Positions 5,467-11,322 of a stretch of DNA of 11,322 nucleotides are shown here, in pieces (position 1 is the stretch's first letter; each line of letters starts with the position of its first letter). The stretch spans positions 1 to 11,322 of the forward strand of contig BNUF01000074.1 in assembly GCA_025997155.1 (NCBI GenBank). The letters are read 5' to 3'. The translations under genes and the position numbers were made by a program. A model generated the notes under the pieces. It did not search any database, was not told the DNA's origin, and saw nothing but the letters and a program-made list of their open reading frames with translations. Origin of the DNA: Clostridia bacterium (GTDB lineage: Bacteria > Bacillota > Clostridia > Lachnospirales > WQUN01).

Positions 5467-5522
5467 TAGATTTGGCATATTTTGTGCTGTTTTAGAATGT
5501 TTCATGGTATTTTTGGTCAAAA

Positions 5523-7604
5523 TCAGCCATTATAAACATCCAATTCGAACGTAAAGGCACTGCCTTCGCCCTCAATGCTAGAAAAAGTGAGTTTACCGCC
5601 GTGGTTCTCTATGACGGTTTTTGAGACATAAAGCCCAATGCCGGTTCCATCAGGGCGATGCTGTTCAGCGTTGGAAGCGCGGAACATCTTGCCGAAAATC
5701 TTGGCTTGATCGGCTTTTGGAATACCAATACCATCGTCTTTGACAGTAAAGACCGCGCGACTGCCGACTTTCCGCAGGCTTGCGTCAACTTTGCTTTTAC
5801 CATAAAAGATAGCGTTGTCGAGCAGATTGGCTACAACTTGCCTTATTCTGGATATATCTCCGTTAATTTCTATGTCGCCCTTGTCGCGACTGTAGGTCAA
5901 CTCAATGCCTTTATCTTCGGCAAGCCACCTTATAGCCGCAACTTCTTGGTCTGCAGAATCGGTTAAGCTGAAAACGGTTTTGTTGAGCCCAAATCTCCCT
6001 GAATCTATGCGAGAGGCGTCCAAGAGGCTGTTGACGACCTGGTTCATAATTTTGCCGCTCTTTTTAATTTCTCCGGCATACATTTCCAGCTCCTTTTTAC
6101 TGACGCCGCCCTCAAGCATCATATCCGCATAGCCGATTACGCCGGTTAAGGGTGTGCGCAGGTTGTGGGAAACAATGGTTAGAAGCTCGCTTTTCATATC
6201 GTCAAGCTTCAGTAATTCTTTGTTGCTGGCGCGAAGTTCGCGGGTTTGCTTGCGGATTTTATCCGCCATATTGTGATTGAGATCCAAAACTTCTTCATAG
6301 AGAATTGCGGACTGGACAAAGGGCGAGATAATAGCGGCTATCCTTTCCAATGTTTCTCCATAGTATCTGTCGAATTTACGTTTTCTCGGACTGAGAACAA
6401 TCGCTCCTAAAGTTTTCCTGTCGATCGCGCTTATTATAGGGATTACAACCTCGATGTTGTGGGCGATAAGAGCCGTGCGGACGGTTTTGCTTTGCGCGTC
6501 TTCATAGTAAACCGCAGTGGCTTTTTGACCTTGAAGCAAGTGCGGTAATTGGCTTTCCAAGCTGGTTGAGGTATGCGCGGCGGTGTTTTTGCCCAAGATA
6601 ATAACGTCCGACTGCTCAACACCGAAGGCTCTGTTTAGAGTATGGCGAATTGCGCTGAAAAAGTCTTTTGCTCCGTGCCTTTTCTCGATGATGTATGAAA
6701 TGTTGCGGATAATTTCTGATTCGTTGTAGGAGTCGGAGTCAAAATAGCGGGTAGTCAAACGGTTAATGCCAAGCACTATCATTATAAGTGATACGCATAC
6801 AAGACTGCTAACGCCGGAAATTATGAGCGGCTGCTGACGACGCAAGAAATATCCCGTTAAAAGCGTTCCAAAAATTATTGTAACTAGGCAAACTGTGATA
6901 CTCAGTCCTTTTAAGAGAGTTTTTACGGCGGAAAAATGTTCGCCGGTAGTGGCGAGACGAAAAGCTATGGGAATAAATACCATTGCGCCCAACGGACCGA
7001 CCCAAATTAAGTTATAGTTACCAAGCGCAGGCAAAAGGAGATTGAACCAAGCGCCTATTACACCGCCAGCTGCGGCTAGTGGAAGGATCAGCTTTAGCTC
7101 CTTTGTCTTTCGTATATTGAGGGTTTGCGATTTTATGGTTAGGAAAACCAATCCTAGAAATACCGTAAACAAAGCGACAAAAACGGCACAGTAAGTAAGA
7201 TAATTTGTCATATTCAATTCAACAATTCTGTTGCTATGAGAAATAATTTCTAACCCGGTAACAATTGTATCAGGCTTGAAAAATAAGGTGGCGGCAAGAA
7301 ATATAGGCACGCAAAAGAGGAGGAATCCAAGCAAAGCAGGTATTTTTTTGCTATAAGAGTCGGCAAGTAAAATACTGGAAACAGGAATTGTAATGGCAAT
7401 TACATAAAAGCAGTTGGCGTAAATAAGCGACATATTTTCGCTATCGCTTGTGAGAAAAAGTACAACCAGCAAAATCCAAGTAGCTTCAACGATCGTAGTG
7501 AGAGCCACCCTTTTGGCGGAGACGCTTTTTAAGGTAAAAGACCCCATCGCCAGCATAAACAAAATGCCTGCAATAACAGTAAGCAGGTACAAGTGTTTTT
7601 CCAT
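5523..7604 (-). CDS. 7TM sensor histidine kinase (7TM-GAF-HisKA-HATPase_c)
   Basis: A membrane sensor kinase of about 693 residues. The first ~285 residues contain eight or so hydrophobic segments, consistent with the N-terminal 7TM sensing region of histidine kinases (PF16927-like) plus extra helices. Residues ~320-435 look like a GAF-type domain (RAFGVEQSDVIILG, then GAIVLSPR). A short coiled coil leads to HisKA with SHNLRTP, whose phospho-accepting His is about residue 480. HATPase_c has the N-box NLLDNA, G1 box DDGIGIP and G2 box RPDGTGIGL. All catalytic motifs are intact, with no receiver domain and no response-regulator gene in the window. A longer start at 7622 (six more residues) is possible. 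I prefer 7604 because 7622 lies within the putative -10 box and neither start has a Shine-Dalgarno site. It lies downstream of a methyltransferase in the same orientation, which may make or modify its signal (inference). Confidence 0.88.
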   Translation of the reverse strand: MEKHLYLLTVIAGILFMLAMGSFTLKSVSAKRVALTTIVEATWILLVVLFLTSDSENMSLIYANCFYVIAITIPVSSILLADSYSKKIPALLGFLLFCVPIFLAATLFFKPDTIVTGLEIISHSNRIVELNMTNYLTYCAVFVALFTVFLGLVFLTIKSQTLNIRKTKELKLILPLAAAGGVIGAWFNLLLPALGNYNLIWVGPLGAMVFIPIAFRLATTGEHFSAVKTLLKGLSITVCLVTIIFGTLLTGYFLRRQQPLIISGVSSLVCVSLIMIVLGINRLTTRYFDSDSYNESEIIRNISYIIEKRHGAKDFFSAIRHTLNRAFGVEQSDVIILGKNTAAHTSTSLESQLPHLLQGQKATAVYYEDAQSKTVRTALIAHNIEVVIPIISAIDRKTLGAIVLSPRKRKFDRYYGETLERIAAIISPFVQSAILYEEVLDLNHNMADKIRKQTRELRASNKELLKLDDMKSELLTIVSHNLRTPLTGVIGYADMMLEGGVSKKELEMYAGEIKKSGKIMNQVVNSLLDASRIDSGRFGLNKTVFSLTDSADQEVAAIRWLAEDKGIELTYSRDKGDIEINGDISRIRQVVANLLDNAIFYGKSKVDASLRKVGSRAVFTVKDDGIGIPKADQAKIFGKMFRASNAEQHRPDGTGIGLYVSKTVIENHGGKLTFSSIEGEGSAFTFELDVYNG

Positions 7605-7612
7605 ATAATGAT

Positions 7613-7641
7613 AGTTTAGCATAGAAAAAGAAAAACGGCAA
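7613..7641 (-). promoter_or_regulatory. Possible kinase promoter giving a near-leaderless mRNA
   Basis: TTGCCG, partly inside the terminator stem, and TAAACT are separated by 17 bases. Transcription would start around 7606, only a couple of bases before the ATG at 7604. The match is moderate. Confidence 0.35.
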
Positions 7642-7660
7642 CCTCTCTGTCGCCGTTTTT
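7631..7660 (-). terminator. Intrinsic terminator between methyltransferase and kinase
   Basis: AAAAACGGCGAC pairs with GTTGCCGTTTTT (12 bp, one G-U) around AGAGAG, followed by CTTTTTC on the minus strand. It lies seven bases after the methyltransferase stop and would separate or attenuate kinase expression. Confidence 0.8.
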
Positions 7661-7666
7661 ACATGA

Positions 7667-8581
7667 TCACCCCTTTTCAACTTTAATAACCGCGCCGTAA
7701 TTGCCGCATTTGTAAACCGTAATATCCGCTTCGTCGAGTTCGGCGGCGTTTACAAGAGCTAACGCCTCATCAACGCTGCGATAGCGGAACTTTAATCCGC
7801 CGCCGTAAGATACGTCTTTGAGGTGGAGCAGCAGTTCGAGCGTATCGCGGACGACTTCATCATCATCGTGCGATACGTCAAACAGCATGCAACCTCCGTT
7901 TTTAATCCGTCGCCATTTCGACTGCTGGAACTGTACAAAGCTCTCGTCGGACATATAGTGTCCGTCAAATCCGATAGTTGAAATAACGTCCGCCGGAAAC
8001 TCCACGCTTACATTATCCGCAAAAACGCTCATAGAATAAGCTTTTGCAAACGCTTCCAGATTAAGGCGCGACAGTAGTTGCTTGGCTATGCTTATAGCCT
8101 TTCCGTTCGCGTCCACAAGGGCAAGACTGGGAAAAGACGCGTGTTCTTTGTATAAAGCTGTAATTGGTCCCCAGCCAACGCTAGAGCCGATGGCAACGAA
8201 ATGTCCGCCGTTTGCGAAGGTTTCCCTTGCGAGTTCCATTTCGATGTTTGACCGTGTTTGATGAAGGATAGCGGTAGGGATAACGGTGTTTAAGACTGTA
8301 AGCTCGTCGCAAATTGCCTGACCGCAAATGTTAATCTTGAAGGGTAAATCCTTGCGCCCCGCGCCAAACATGACACCAAACTCGTCCCAAACTTCTGAGA
8401 GAAGAACTTTTGCCTGCGGGATTTCTTTTAGCACGCTCATAACCGAAACCATAGCGTTTTCCGGATGAGCTTTTTGCTCCGCAAACGCTTTGCGGAATAG
8501 GGTTTCCATGCGCTTTCCGTCTGTTGACTCTCGCCTGTGAAGATACTCAGATCGTTCTATCATAGTGATGTTCGATACCAT
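7667..8581 (-). CDS. Predicted class I SAM-dependent methyltransferase-fold protein
   Basis: A soluble protein of about 304 residues. An N-terminal helical region (roughly 1-115) precedes a Rossmann-type domain. Its glycine-rich motif I is HFVAIGSSVGWGPITALY (about residues 127-144), an acidic residue ends strand 2 (LALVDANGKAISIAKQLL, D157), and later strands read ADVISTIGFDG and GGCMLFDVSHDD. The VAIGSSVGWGPITALY stretch resembles nicotianamine-synthase-like and related small-molecule SAM enzymes, so the substrate may be a small metabolite or signal, but this is unproven. I chose the ATG at 8581 because AGAGG lies eight bases upstream; a GTG at 8590 overlaps that site. It has a good promoter and a strongly structured leader. 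It is followed by the sensor kinase gene, suggesting a functional pair. Confidence 0.72.
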   Translation of the reverse strand: MVSNITMIERSEYLHRRESTDGKRMETLFRKAFAEQKAHPENAMVSVMSVLKEIPQAKVLLSEVWDEFGVMFGAGRKDLPFKINICGQAICDELTVLNTVIPTAILHQTRSNIEMELARETFANGGHFVAIGSSVGWGPITALYKEHASFPSLALVDANGKAISIAKQLLSRLNLEAFAKAYSMSVFADNVSVEFPADVISTIGFDGHYMSDESFVQFQQSKWRRIKNGGCMLFDVSHDDDEVVRDTLELLLHLKDVSYGGGLKFRYRSVDEALALVNAAELDEADITVYKCGNYGAVIKVEKG

Positions 8582-8606
8582 AATCAGCACCTCTTTCCAT
8601 ATTTTT

Positions 8607-8698
8607 AGGCTCGGCTATTTACAGCATGAAAATAAAGGGTTGTAAAGGTGCATGCAGACGCACAACCCTATTTTCTCTGAAAATATGCTTGCGAGCCT
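8607..8698 (-). promoter_or_regulatory. 92-nt nested palindromic leader RNA of the methyltransferase gene
   Basis: From outside inward on the minus strand, AGGCTCG pairs with CGAGCCT, AGCAT with ATGCT, GAAAATA with TATTTTC and GGGTTGT with ACAACCC. The apex contains GTGC..GCAC. The predicted transcription start (about 8702) is just before the first arm, so the mRNA would begin with this structure, and the ribosome site follows within ~20 nt. It could be a cis-regulatory RNA or a small palindromic repeat. No known riboswitch consensus was recognised. Confidence 0.6.
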
Positions 8699-8708
8699 TA
8701 TGTGGTAT

Positions 8709-8737
8709 ATTTTACCATATTAGTGATGAAAAATCAA
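8709..8737 (-). promoter_or_regulatory. Sigma-A promoter of the methyltransferase gene
   Basis: TTGATT and TAAAAT are separated by exactly 17 bases on the minus strand, with a TG-type context (ATATGG) before the -10 box. The predicted start is near 8702. Confidence 0.7.
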
Positions 8738-8774
8738 GTTAGTTGGCGGTTTTTAATGTTTTTTGAGAATAAAG

Positions 8775-8795
8775 AACCCCCCGAAAACGGGGGTT
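8775..8795 (-). terminator. Intrinsic terminator, GC-rich stem
   Basis: AACCCCCG pairs with CGGGGGGTT around TTTT, followed by CTTTATT on the minus strand. It ends transcription from the recombinase and the headless ORF before the methyltransferase promoter. Confidence 0.75.
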
Positions 8796-8806
8796 GGTGG
8801 AAATTG

Positions 8807-9073
8807 TTAATTAAATCCTATACGCCACAAGTTCGACACCGCAGCCTTACCGTAATCAGTAATCGCGTAGAATTTCACATTTTTACCATTACTAATCTTG
8901 GTCAAGGCATCCTGCAGCTTAATGTCAAAGCCGACAGCAATGGCGTCAGCATCATCGCAGTACACAGACTCAGCCCAAACTGCCATTTTGCTGTTTTCAG
9001 CAAACTTGAGCGACTTGGCAACTCGCTTCGACGTCTCATCTTGGCTTTCCCCTGCTTTGGGTATACTCCATTT
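8807..9073 (-). pseudogene. Headless ORF (C-terminal fragment, unknown protein)
   Basis: An 88-codon open frame follows a TGA at 9074-9076. It reads IPKAGESQDETSKRVAKSL, then MAVWAESVYCDDADAIAVGF and VKFYAITDYGKAAVSNLWR, ending RIGFN and TAA. Composition is protein-like and the stop is followed after 11 bases by a good terminator, so this was probably a gene end. The only in-frame ATG (8984-8986) would give 59 residues and has no clear ribosome site. A separate ATG at about 9070 in another frame (MEYTQSRGKPR) stops quickly, consistent with a frameshift near the start. Family unknown. It lies immediately downstream of the recombinase, so it may be a truncated passenger or a remnant left by rearrangement. 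Confidence 0.45.
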
Positions 9074-9097
9074 TCACCGGCTTGTCTATACGCCTTT

Positions 9098-9790
9098 TTA
9101 TTTGACGCTTACATAACCCACGATAAATTCGGGAGAGTTAACGTTCCTGTCATTGTCAGTACGCCCATCCCCCGCTCGCCGCTCCGCCGTTAAGTTATAC
9201 AGCGTCTTAACGCAAACCCCGCAGAGTTCCGCCGCCTGTTTGCCTGTTAGTTCCCGTGTCCGCCAGCGGCGGTAAATATCATCAAAATCCTTGGGTAATT
9301 CCGCCGCTTTGCGTCCGAACGCCACGCCTTTGGCTTTCGCGGCGGCAATACCCTCGGCTTGGCGTTGCAGGATATTCTCACGCTCGAGTTGCGACGAGAA
9401 AGACATCACTTGCAACACCAAGTCAGATATAAAGGTGCCGAGCAAGTCCTTGCAGTAGGTTGTGTCCAGCATCGGCATATCCAAAACCTTAATATCTACG
9501 CCTTTCTCACGCGTCAAAAGCCGCCATTGCTCGATAATCTCGCCGTAATCTCGTCCAAGCCGGTCAATGGATTTGATGTATAATAAATCACCGGCGCATA
9601 ATTCGCGGAATAGCCGTTTATACTTTGGCCTGTCAAAGTCTTTGCCGCTCTGCTTCTCAACAAAGAGGTTGCTTTGCGGGATCTGATACGGTTCCATCGC
9701 GATAAGCTGGCGGTCGGCGTTTTGCTCCTTCACGGAAACGCGAACGTAACCAAAAGTTTGCGGTTCGCGCACGGCTTTACTTTTCGGCAT
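9098..9790 (-). CDS. Serine recombinase / resolvase-invertase family
   Basis: A DNA recombinase of about 230 residues that cuts and rejoins DNA through a phosphoserine intermediate. The N-terminal catalytic domain shows GYVRVSVKEQNADRQL with nucleophile Ser near residue 19 and its neighbouring Arg. It also has EKQSGKDFDRPKYKRL and the signature IKSIDRLGRDYGEI with the conserved arginines, and then LERENILQRQAEGIAAAKAKG as the long E-helix leading to GVAFGRK. A C-terminal helix-turn-helix (GKQAAELCGVCVKTLYNLTAERR) follows. Length fits plain resolvases/invertases rather than large integrases. The ATG at 9790 is preferred because GGAGGG lies seven bases upstream; the ATG at 9805 precedes that site. 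The extra tail NSPEFIVGYVSVK is unusual. No invertible segment or res site is evident nearby. Confidence 0.92.
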   Translation of the reverse strand: MPKSKAVREPQTFGYVRVSVKEQNADRQLIAMEPYQIPQSNLFVEKQSGKDFDRPKYKRLFRELCAGDLLYIKSIDRLGRDYGEIIEQWRLLTREKGVDIKVLDMPMLDTTYCKDLLGTFISDLVLQVMSFSSQLERENILQRQAEGIAAAKAKGVAFGRKAAELPKDFDDIYRRWRTRELTGKQAAELCGVCVKTLYNLTAERRAGDGRTDNDRNVNSPEFIVGYVSVK

Positions 9791-9820
9791 AAACAAGCCC
9801 TCCATTTAGTGTTTTCGCTA

Positions 9821-9850
9821 ATTGTAAAGGTTTAGCACCGAAGAAGGCAA
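9821..9850 (-). promoter_or_regulatory. Putative recombinase promoter
   Basis: TTGCCT and TACAAT are separated by 18 bases on the minus strand, with the start predicted near 9814, about 24 bases before the ATG at 9790. Confidence 0.5.
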
Positions 9851-9866
9851 CGGACGAAATTTTTTC

Positions 9867-9895
9867 TTGACACGCGAATAGGAGCGCGTTATAAT
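9867..9895 (+). promoter_or_regulatory. Perfect-consensus sigma-A promoter with palindrome in the spacer
   Basis: TTGACA and TATAAT match consensus at all twelve positions with the optimal 17-base spacer. The spacer region contains the inverted repeat ACGCG..CGCGT with eight bases between arms, a typical place for a repressor operator. No plus-strand protein gene follows directly. Confidence 0.85.
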
Positions 9896-9901
9896 TATTT
9901 T

Positions 9902-9977
9902 TAATGGAATTGTAATAATTCATAGTTATTTACATATTACCATATTGCCGCGGGATCATGTGCCTCGTGGCTTTTTT
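9902..9977 (+). ncRNA. Candidate ~75-nt small RNA
   Basis: This is a short transcription unit defined by the consensus promoter (9867-9895) and a strong terminator (9947-9977). Its only ATG opens a three-codon frame (M-E-L-stop), so a protein product is unlikely. The 5' half is AT-rich with a GAATT..AATTC hairpin potential, and the 3' half is the terminator stem. It is divergent from the recombinase. It could be a regulatory RNA, or the promoter and terminator left after a gene was lost. Confidence 0.5.
9947..9977 (+). terminator. Intrinsic terminator of the candidate sRNA
   Basis: GCCGCGGG pairs with CC-T-CGTGGC (one G-U, one bulge), followed by six T residues on the plus strand. Confidence 0.8.
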
Positions 9978-10005
9978 ACGTTCCATAATCACCTAAAATC
10001 TTCCA

Positions 10006-10030
10006 AAACCACCCCTTGTAAAAAGGTATG
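10006..10030. repeat. 25-bp direct repeat, copy 1
   Basis: It is identical over 25 bases to 10292-10316 (begins AAACCACCCC, ends AAGGTATG). In this copy CCTTGTAAA at 10014-10022 also pairs with TTTACAAGG at 10035-10043, forming a 9-bp stem with a 12-base loop. The two copies bracket the 56-aa ORF. Confidence 0.8.
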
Positions 10031-10068
10031 CCCATTTACAAGGCGGCGGTAGTGTCCTCCTCCAGCGA

Positions 10069-10239
10069 CTATCGCCTGTTCGGAGGATTATTCGCCATAA
10101 ATCTTTCGTTGGCTTCTCTCAAGAGCTCCGTTTGGGTTTTCTGCTCTTGTTCCCTGGTGTAAGCGCCGCTTTGCTGCCCCCTATGGAAGTCCTCCACGCG
10201 CTCCCGAAGTTCCGAATCGCTAAGTTTTCCAAGATCCAT
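10069..10239 (-). CDS. Small charged helical protein, 56 aa
   Basis: A short ORF reads MDLGKLSDSELRERVEDFH then REQEQKTQTELLREANERF. It is highly charged, probably two amphipathic helices, with no transmembrane or secretion signal. I do not recognise the family. The ATG at 10239 follows AGAGGTGG at about eight bases; a GTG at 10251 in the same frame is less likely because it lies within that site. The stop codon TAG lies exactly in the three-base loop of a two-tier hairpin (10059-10086). The ORF sits alone between two identical 25-bp repeats and faces away from the lipoprotein gene. Confidence 0.55.
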   Translation of the reverse strand: MDLGKLSDSELRERVEDFHRGQQSGAYTREQEQKTQTELLREANERFMANNPPNRR

Positions 10240-10291
10240 ATTTTTCACCACCTCTCACAATAATGGCATAACTTCCGTATTTCAGCCTAGC

Positions 10292-10316
10292 AAACCACCC
10301 CTTGTAAAAAGGTATG
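10292..10316. repeat. 25-bp direct repeat, copy 2
   Basis: Identical to 10006-10030, 286 bp apart, same orientation. The partner arm of the stem is degenerate here (only CCTTG..CCAAGG remains). It lies in the region upstream of the lipoprotein gene. Confidence 0.8.
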
Positions 10317-10406
10317 GTAATAATCCAAGGCGTATGCGCCTTTCGTGCCCATCTGCAAGGCAGAATAAAACAAACCAACAAAACGACGATGAGAGGAAGC
10401 GAGCGA

Positions 10407-11322
10407 ATGATTAAAATTGTAAAACGTATATACCCGCTCCTTCTCGTAACATTCGCGCTGTTGTTCACGGCTTGCGGTGTCAATCCATCTAAACCCACGA
10501 GCGTTTTGGCTCGCTTCGAGAAAGCGAACAACGACCGCGATTTACAGGCGCTTATGGAGTGTTACGACCCGGATTACGTTGCCTTTATGAACGGCTTGAC
10601 CTCAATCTTCGGCGGCGCTGTCGGTGGCGGGGTTGGCGGGGGTATGGGCAAAGCGGCGGACGCGCAGAACCAAATGGCGCCGTTCTTCTCCAAGGCGTTT
10701 CAAGCGTATGTCCAGGAAAATGACGCCTACGCCAAACTCAAGCTTAAAGAGAAATCAATCGTAATGAACGGCGATAGCAAAGCGACTATCAGCTATACCG
10801 AGACGCTCATATATCCGAACGGGAAACAGGAGACTACAGAGCAGACAATGTATGTCTTAAAATACAGCGATGGAAAGTGGTACATATCCGTTACGGATGA
10901 ACTGCGAAAACTGCTGTCTGGCAAAGGTAATAGCAAGGACACCGCCGAGGAAGAAGTCCAAAGTGATACGCCTGTCCGAATCCGCGAATGCGGTGAAGGG
11001 TTATGGCTGGCGAGCTACCACGATAAATATGGCTTAATCGATAGCGGCGACAACGTCATCTTTGATTTTGAGTATGACGACTTCGGCGTTTTTTCGGGCG
11101 GGCTTATCCCTGTGCGCAAAAGCGGCTACTGGGGTGTGCTGAATAAGAGCGGCGAACAAGTTGTTGACTTTATGTACGATGCGCTTTACTCTACAGTAAC
11201 TAATGGAGAATTGTACTACAATAAACTTTTAAGTATAAGAAATGTCGGATACGAACAAGGTTATATTTGCGCAGAGTTAAACGGAGCGCATGGTTATATG
11301 GACACGCACGGCGATTTTGTGA
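10407..11322 (+). CDS. Lipoprotein with C-terminal WG-type repeats (partial, 3' end outside)
   Basis: At least 305 codons are open to the right edge. The N-terminus MIKIVKRIYPLLLVTFALLF followed by TAC-G is a signal peptide with a lipobox and lipidated Cys at residue 23, so the protein should be anchored on the outer face of the membrane. Residues ~33-170 (RFEKANNDRDLQALMECYDP through YVLKYSDGKWYISVTDELR) resemble NTF2-like/DUF4878-type domains of Gram-positive lipoproteins, and include a glycine-rich GGAVGGGVGGG stretch near 70-80. From ~200 onward there are WG-repeat-like units (WLASYHDKYGLIDSGDNVIF, then VRKSGYWGVLNKSGEQVVDF). ATG at 10407 is supported by AGGAAG seven bases upstream; an in-frame ATG at 10389 is less likely. 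The ligand is unknown. Confidence 0.85.
   Translation, partial: MIKIVKRIYPLLLVTFALLFTACGVNPSKPTSVLARFEKANNDRDLQALMECYDPDYVAFMNGLTSIFGGAVGGGVGGGMGKAADAQNQMAPFFSKAFQAYVQENDAYAKLKLKEKSIVMNGDSKATISYTETLIYPNGKQETTEQTMYVLKYSDGKWYISVTDELRKLLSGKGNSKDTAEEEVQSDTPVRIRECGEGLWLASYHDKYGLIDSGDNVIFDFEYDDFGVFSGGLIPVRKSGYWGVLNKSGEQVVDFMYDALYSTVTNGELYYNKLLSIRNVGYEQGYICAELNGAHGYMDTHGDFV

Noticed and set aside
8702..9193. Plus-strand 163-codon frame
   Set aside because: It runs through a promoter, a terminator and the antisense of the recombinase tail, so it is a shadow frame.
1..11322. Complete diversity-generating retroelement
   Set aside because: I found no reverse transcriptase motif (such as Y-x-D-D) in any frame shown, no Avd-like gene and no template repeat; only the target-like parts are visible.
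1..11322. CRISPR array, tRNA or rRNA gene
   Set aside because: No regularly spaced direct repeats, no tRNA-like TTCGA arm with CCA-type end, and no recognisable ribosomal RNA segments.

Overview
The window looks like an accessory, gene-shuffling region of a low-to-mid GC bacterium. Canonical sigma-70/sigma-A promoters, AGGAGG-type ribosome binding sites, intrinsic terminators, a lipoprotein signal and a small 'ITEADRSATT' protein of a type I recall mainly from Firmicutes suggest an uncultured Clostridia-like host. The 7TM histidine kinase and a C-type-lectin-like fragment also resemble proteins from candidate-phylum (Saccharibacteria-type) genomes, so the assignment is tentative. The standard genetic code fits. 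I see no tRNA, rRNA or CRISPR array.

Left part (1-3170): short genes, mostly on the minus strand, sit in repeated flanks. An unknown 137-aa gene and the 88-aa gene each have a related 5' leader. Each is also followed by a related 3' module made of a hairpin, an intrinsic terminator and then an ORF reading GQ(L/P)LNILI. Between these two blocks lie a plus-strand nucleotidyltransferase-fold gene and a phage-type MT-A70 adenine methyltransferase.

Middle (3172-5466): two tandem paralogous cassettes, A (238 aa) and B (252 aa). Each has its own consensus promoter, a ~200-nt leader with a 10-codon peptide ORF overlapping a ~21-bp hairpin, the structural gene and an intrinsic terminator. A and B are under purifying selection through most of their length. 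Their last 33 codons align without gaps yet differ at 21 residues, with one synonymous change, like the variable region of a diversity-generating retroelement (DGR) target. A headless C-type-lectin-like fragment lies between the cassettes. No reverse transcriptase or template repeat is present, so the DGR reading is a hypothesis.

Right-centre (5523-8737): a predicted class I SAM-dependent methyltransferase, preceded by a promoter and a 92-nt nested palindromic leader, is followed by a 7TM-GAF-HisKA-HATPase sensor kinase. A terminator, and possibly a new promoter giving a nearly leaderless mRNA, separates the two.

Right part (8775-11322): a headless ORF, a serine recombinase, a perfect-consensus promoter driving a ~75-nt terminator-ended transcript (candidate sRNA), a 56-aa ORF bracketed by 25-bp direct repeats, and the start of a lipoprotein gene with WG-type repeats that runs off the right edge.
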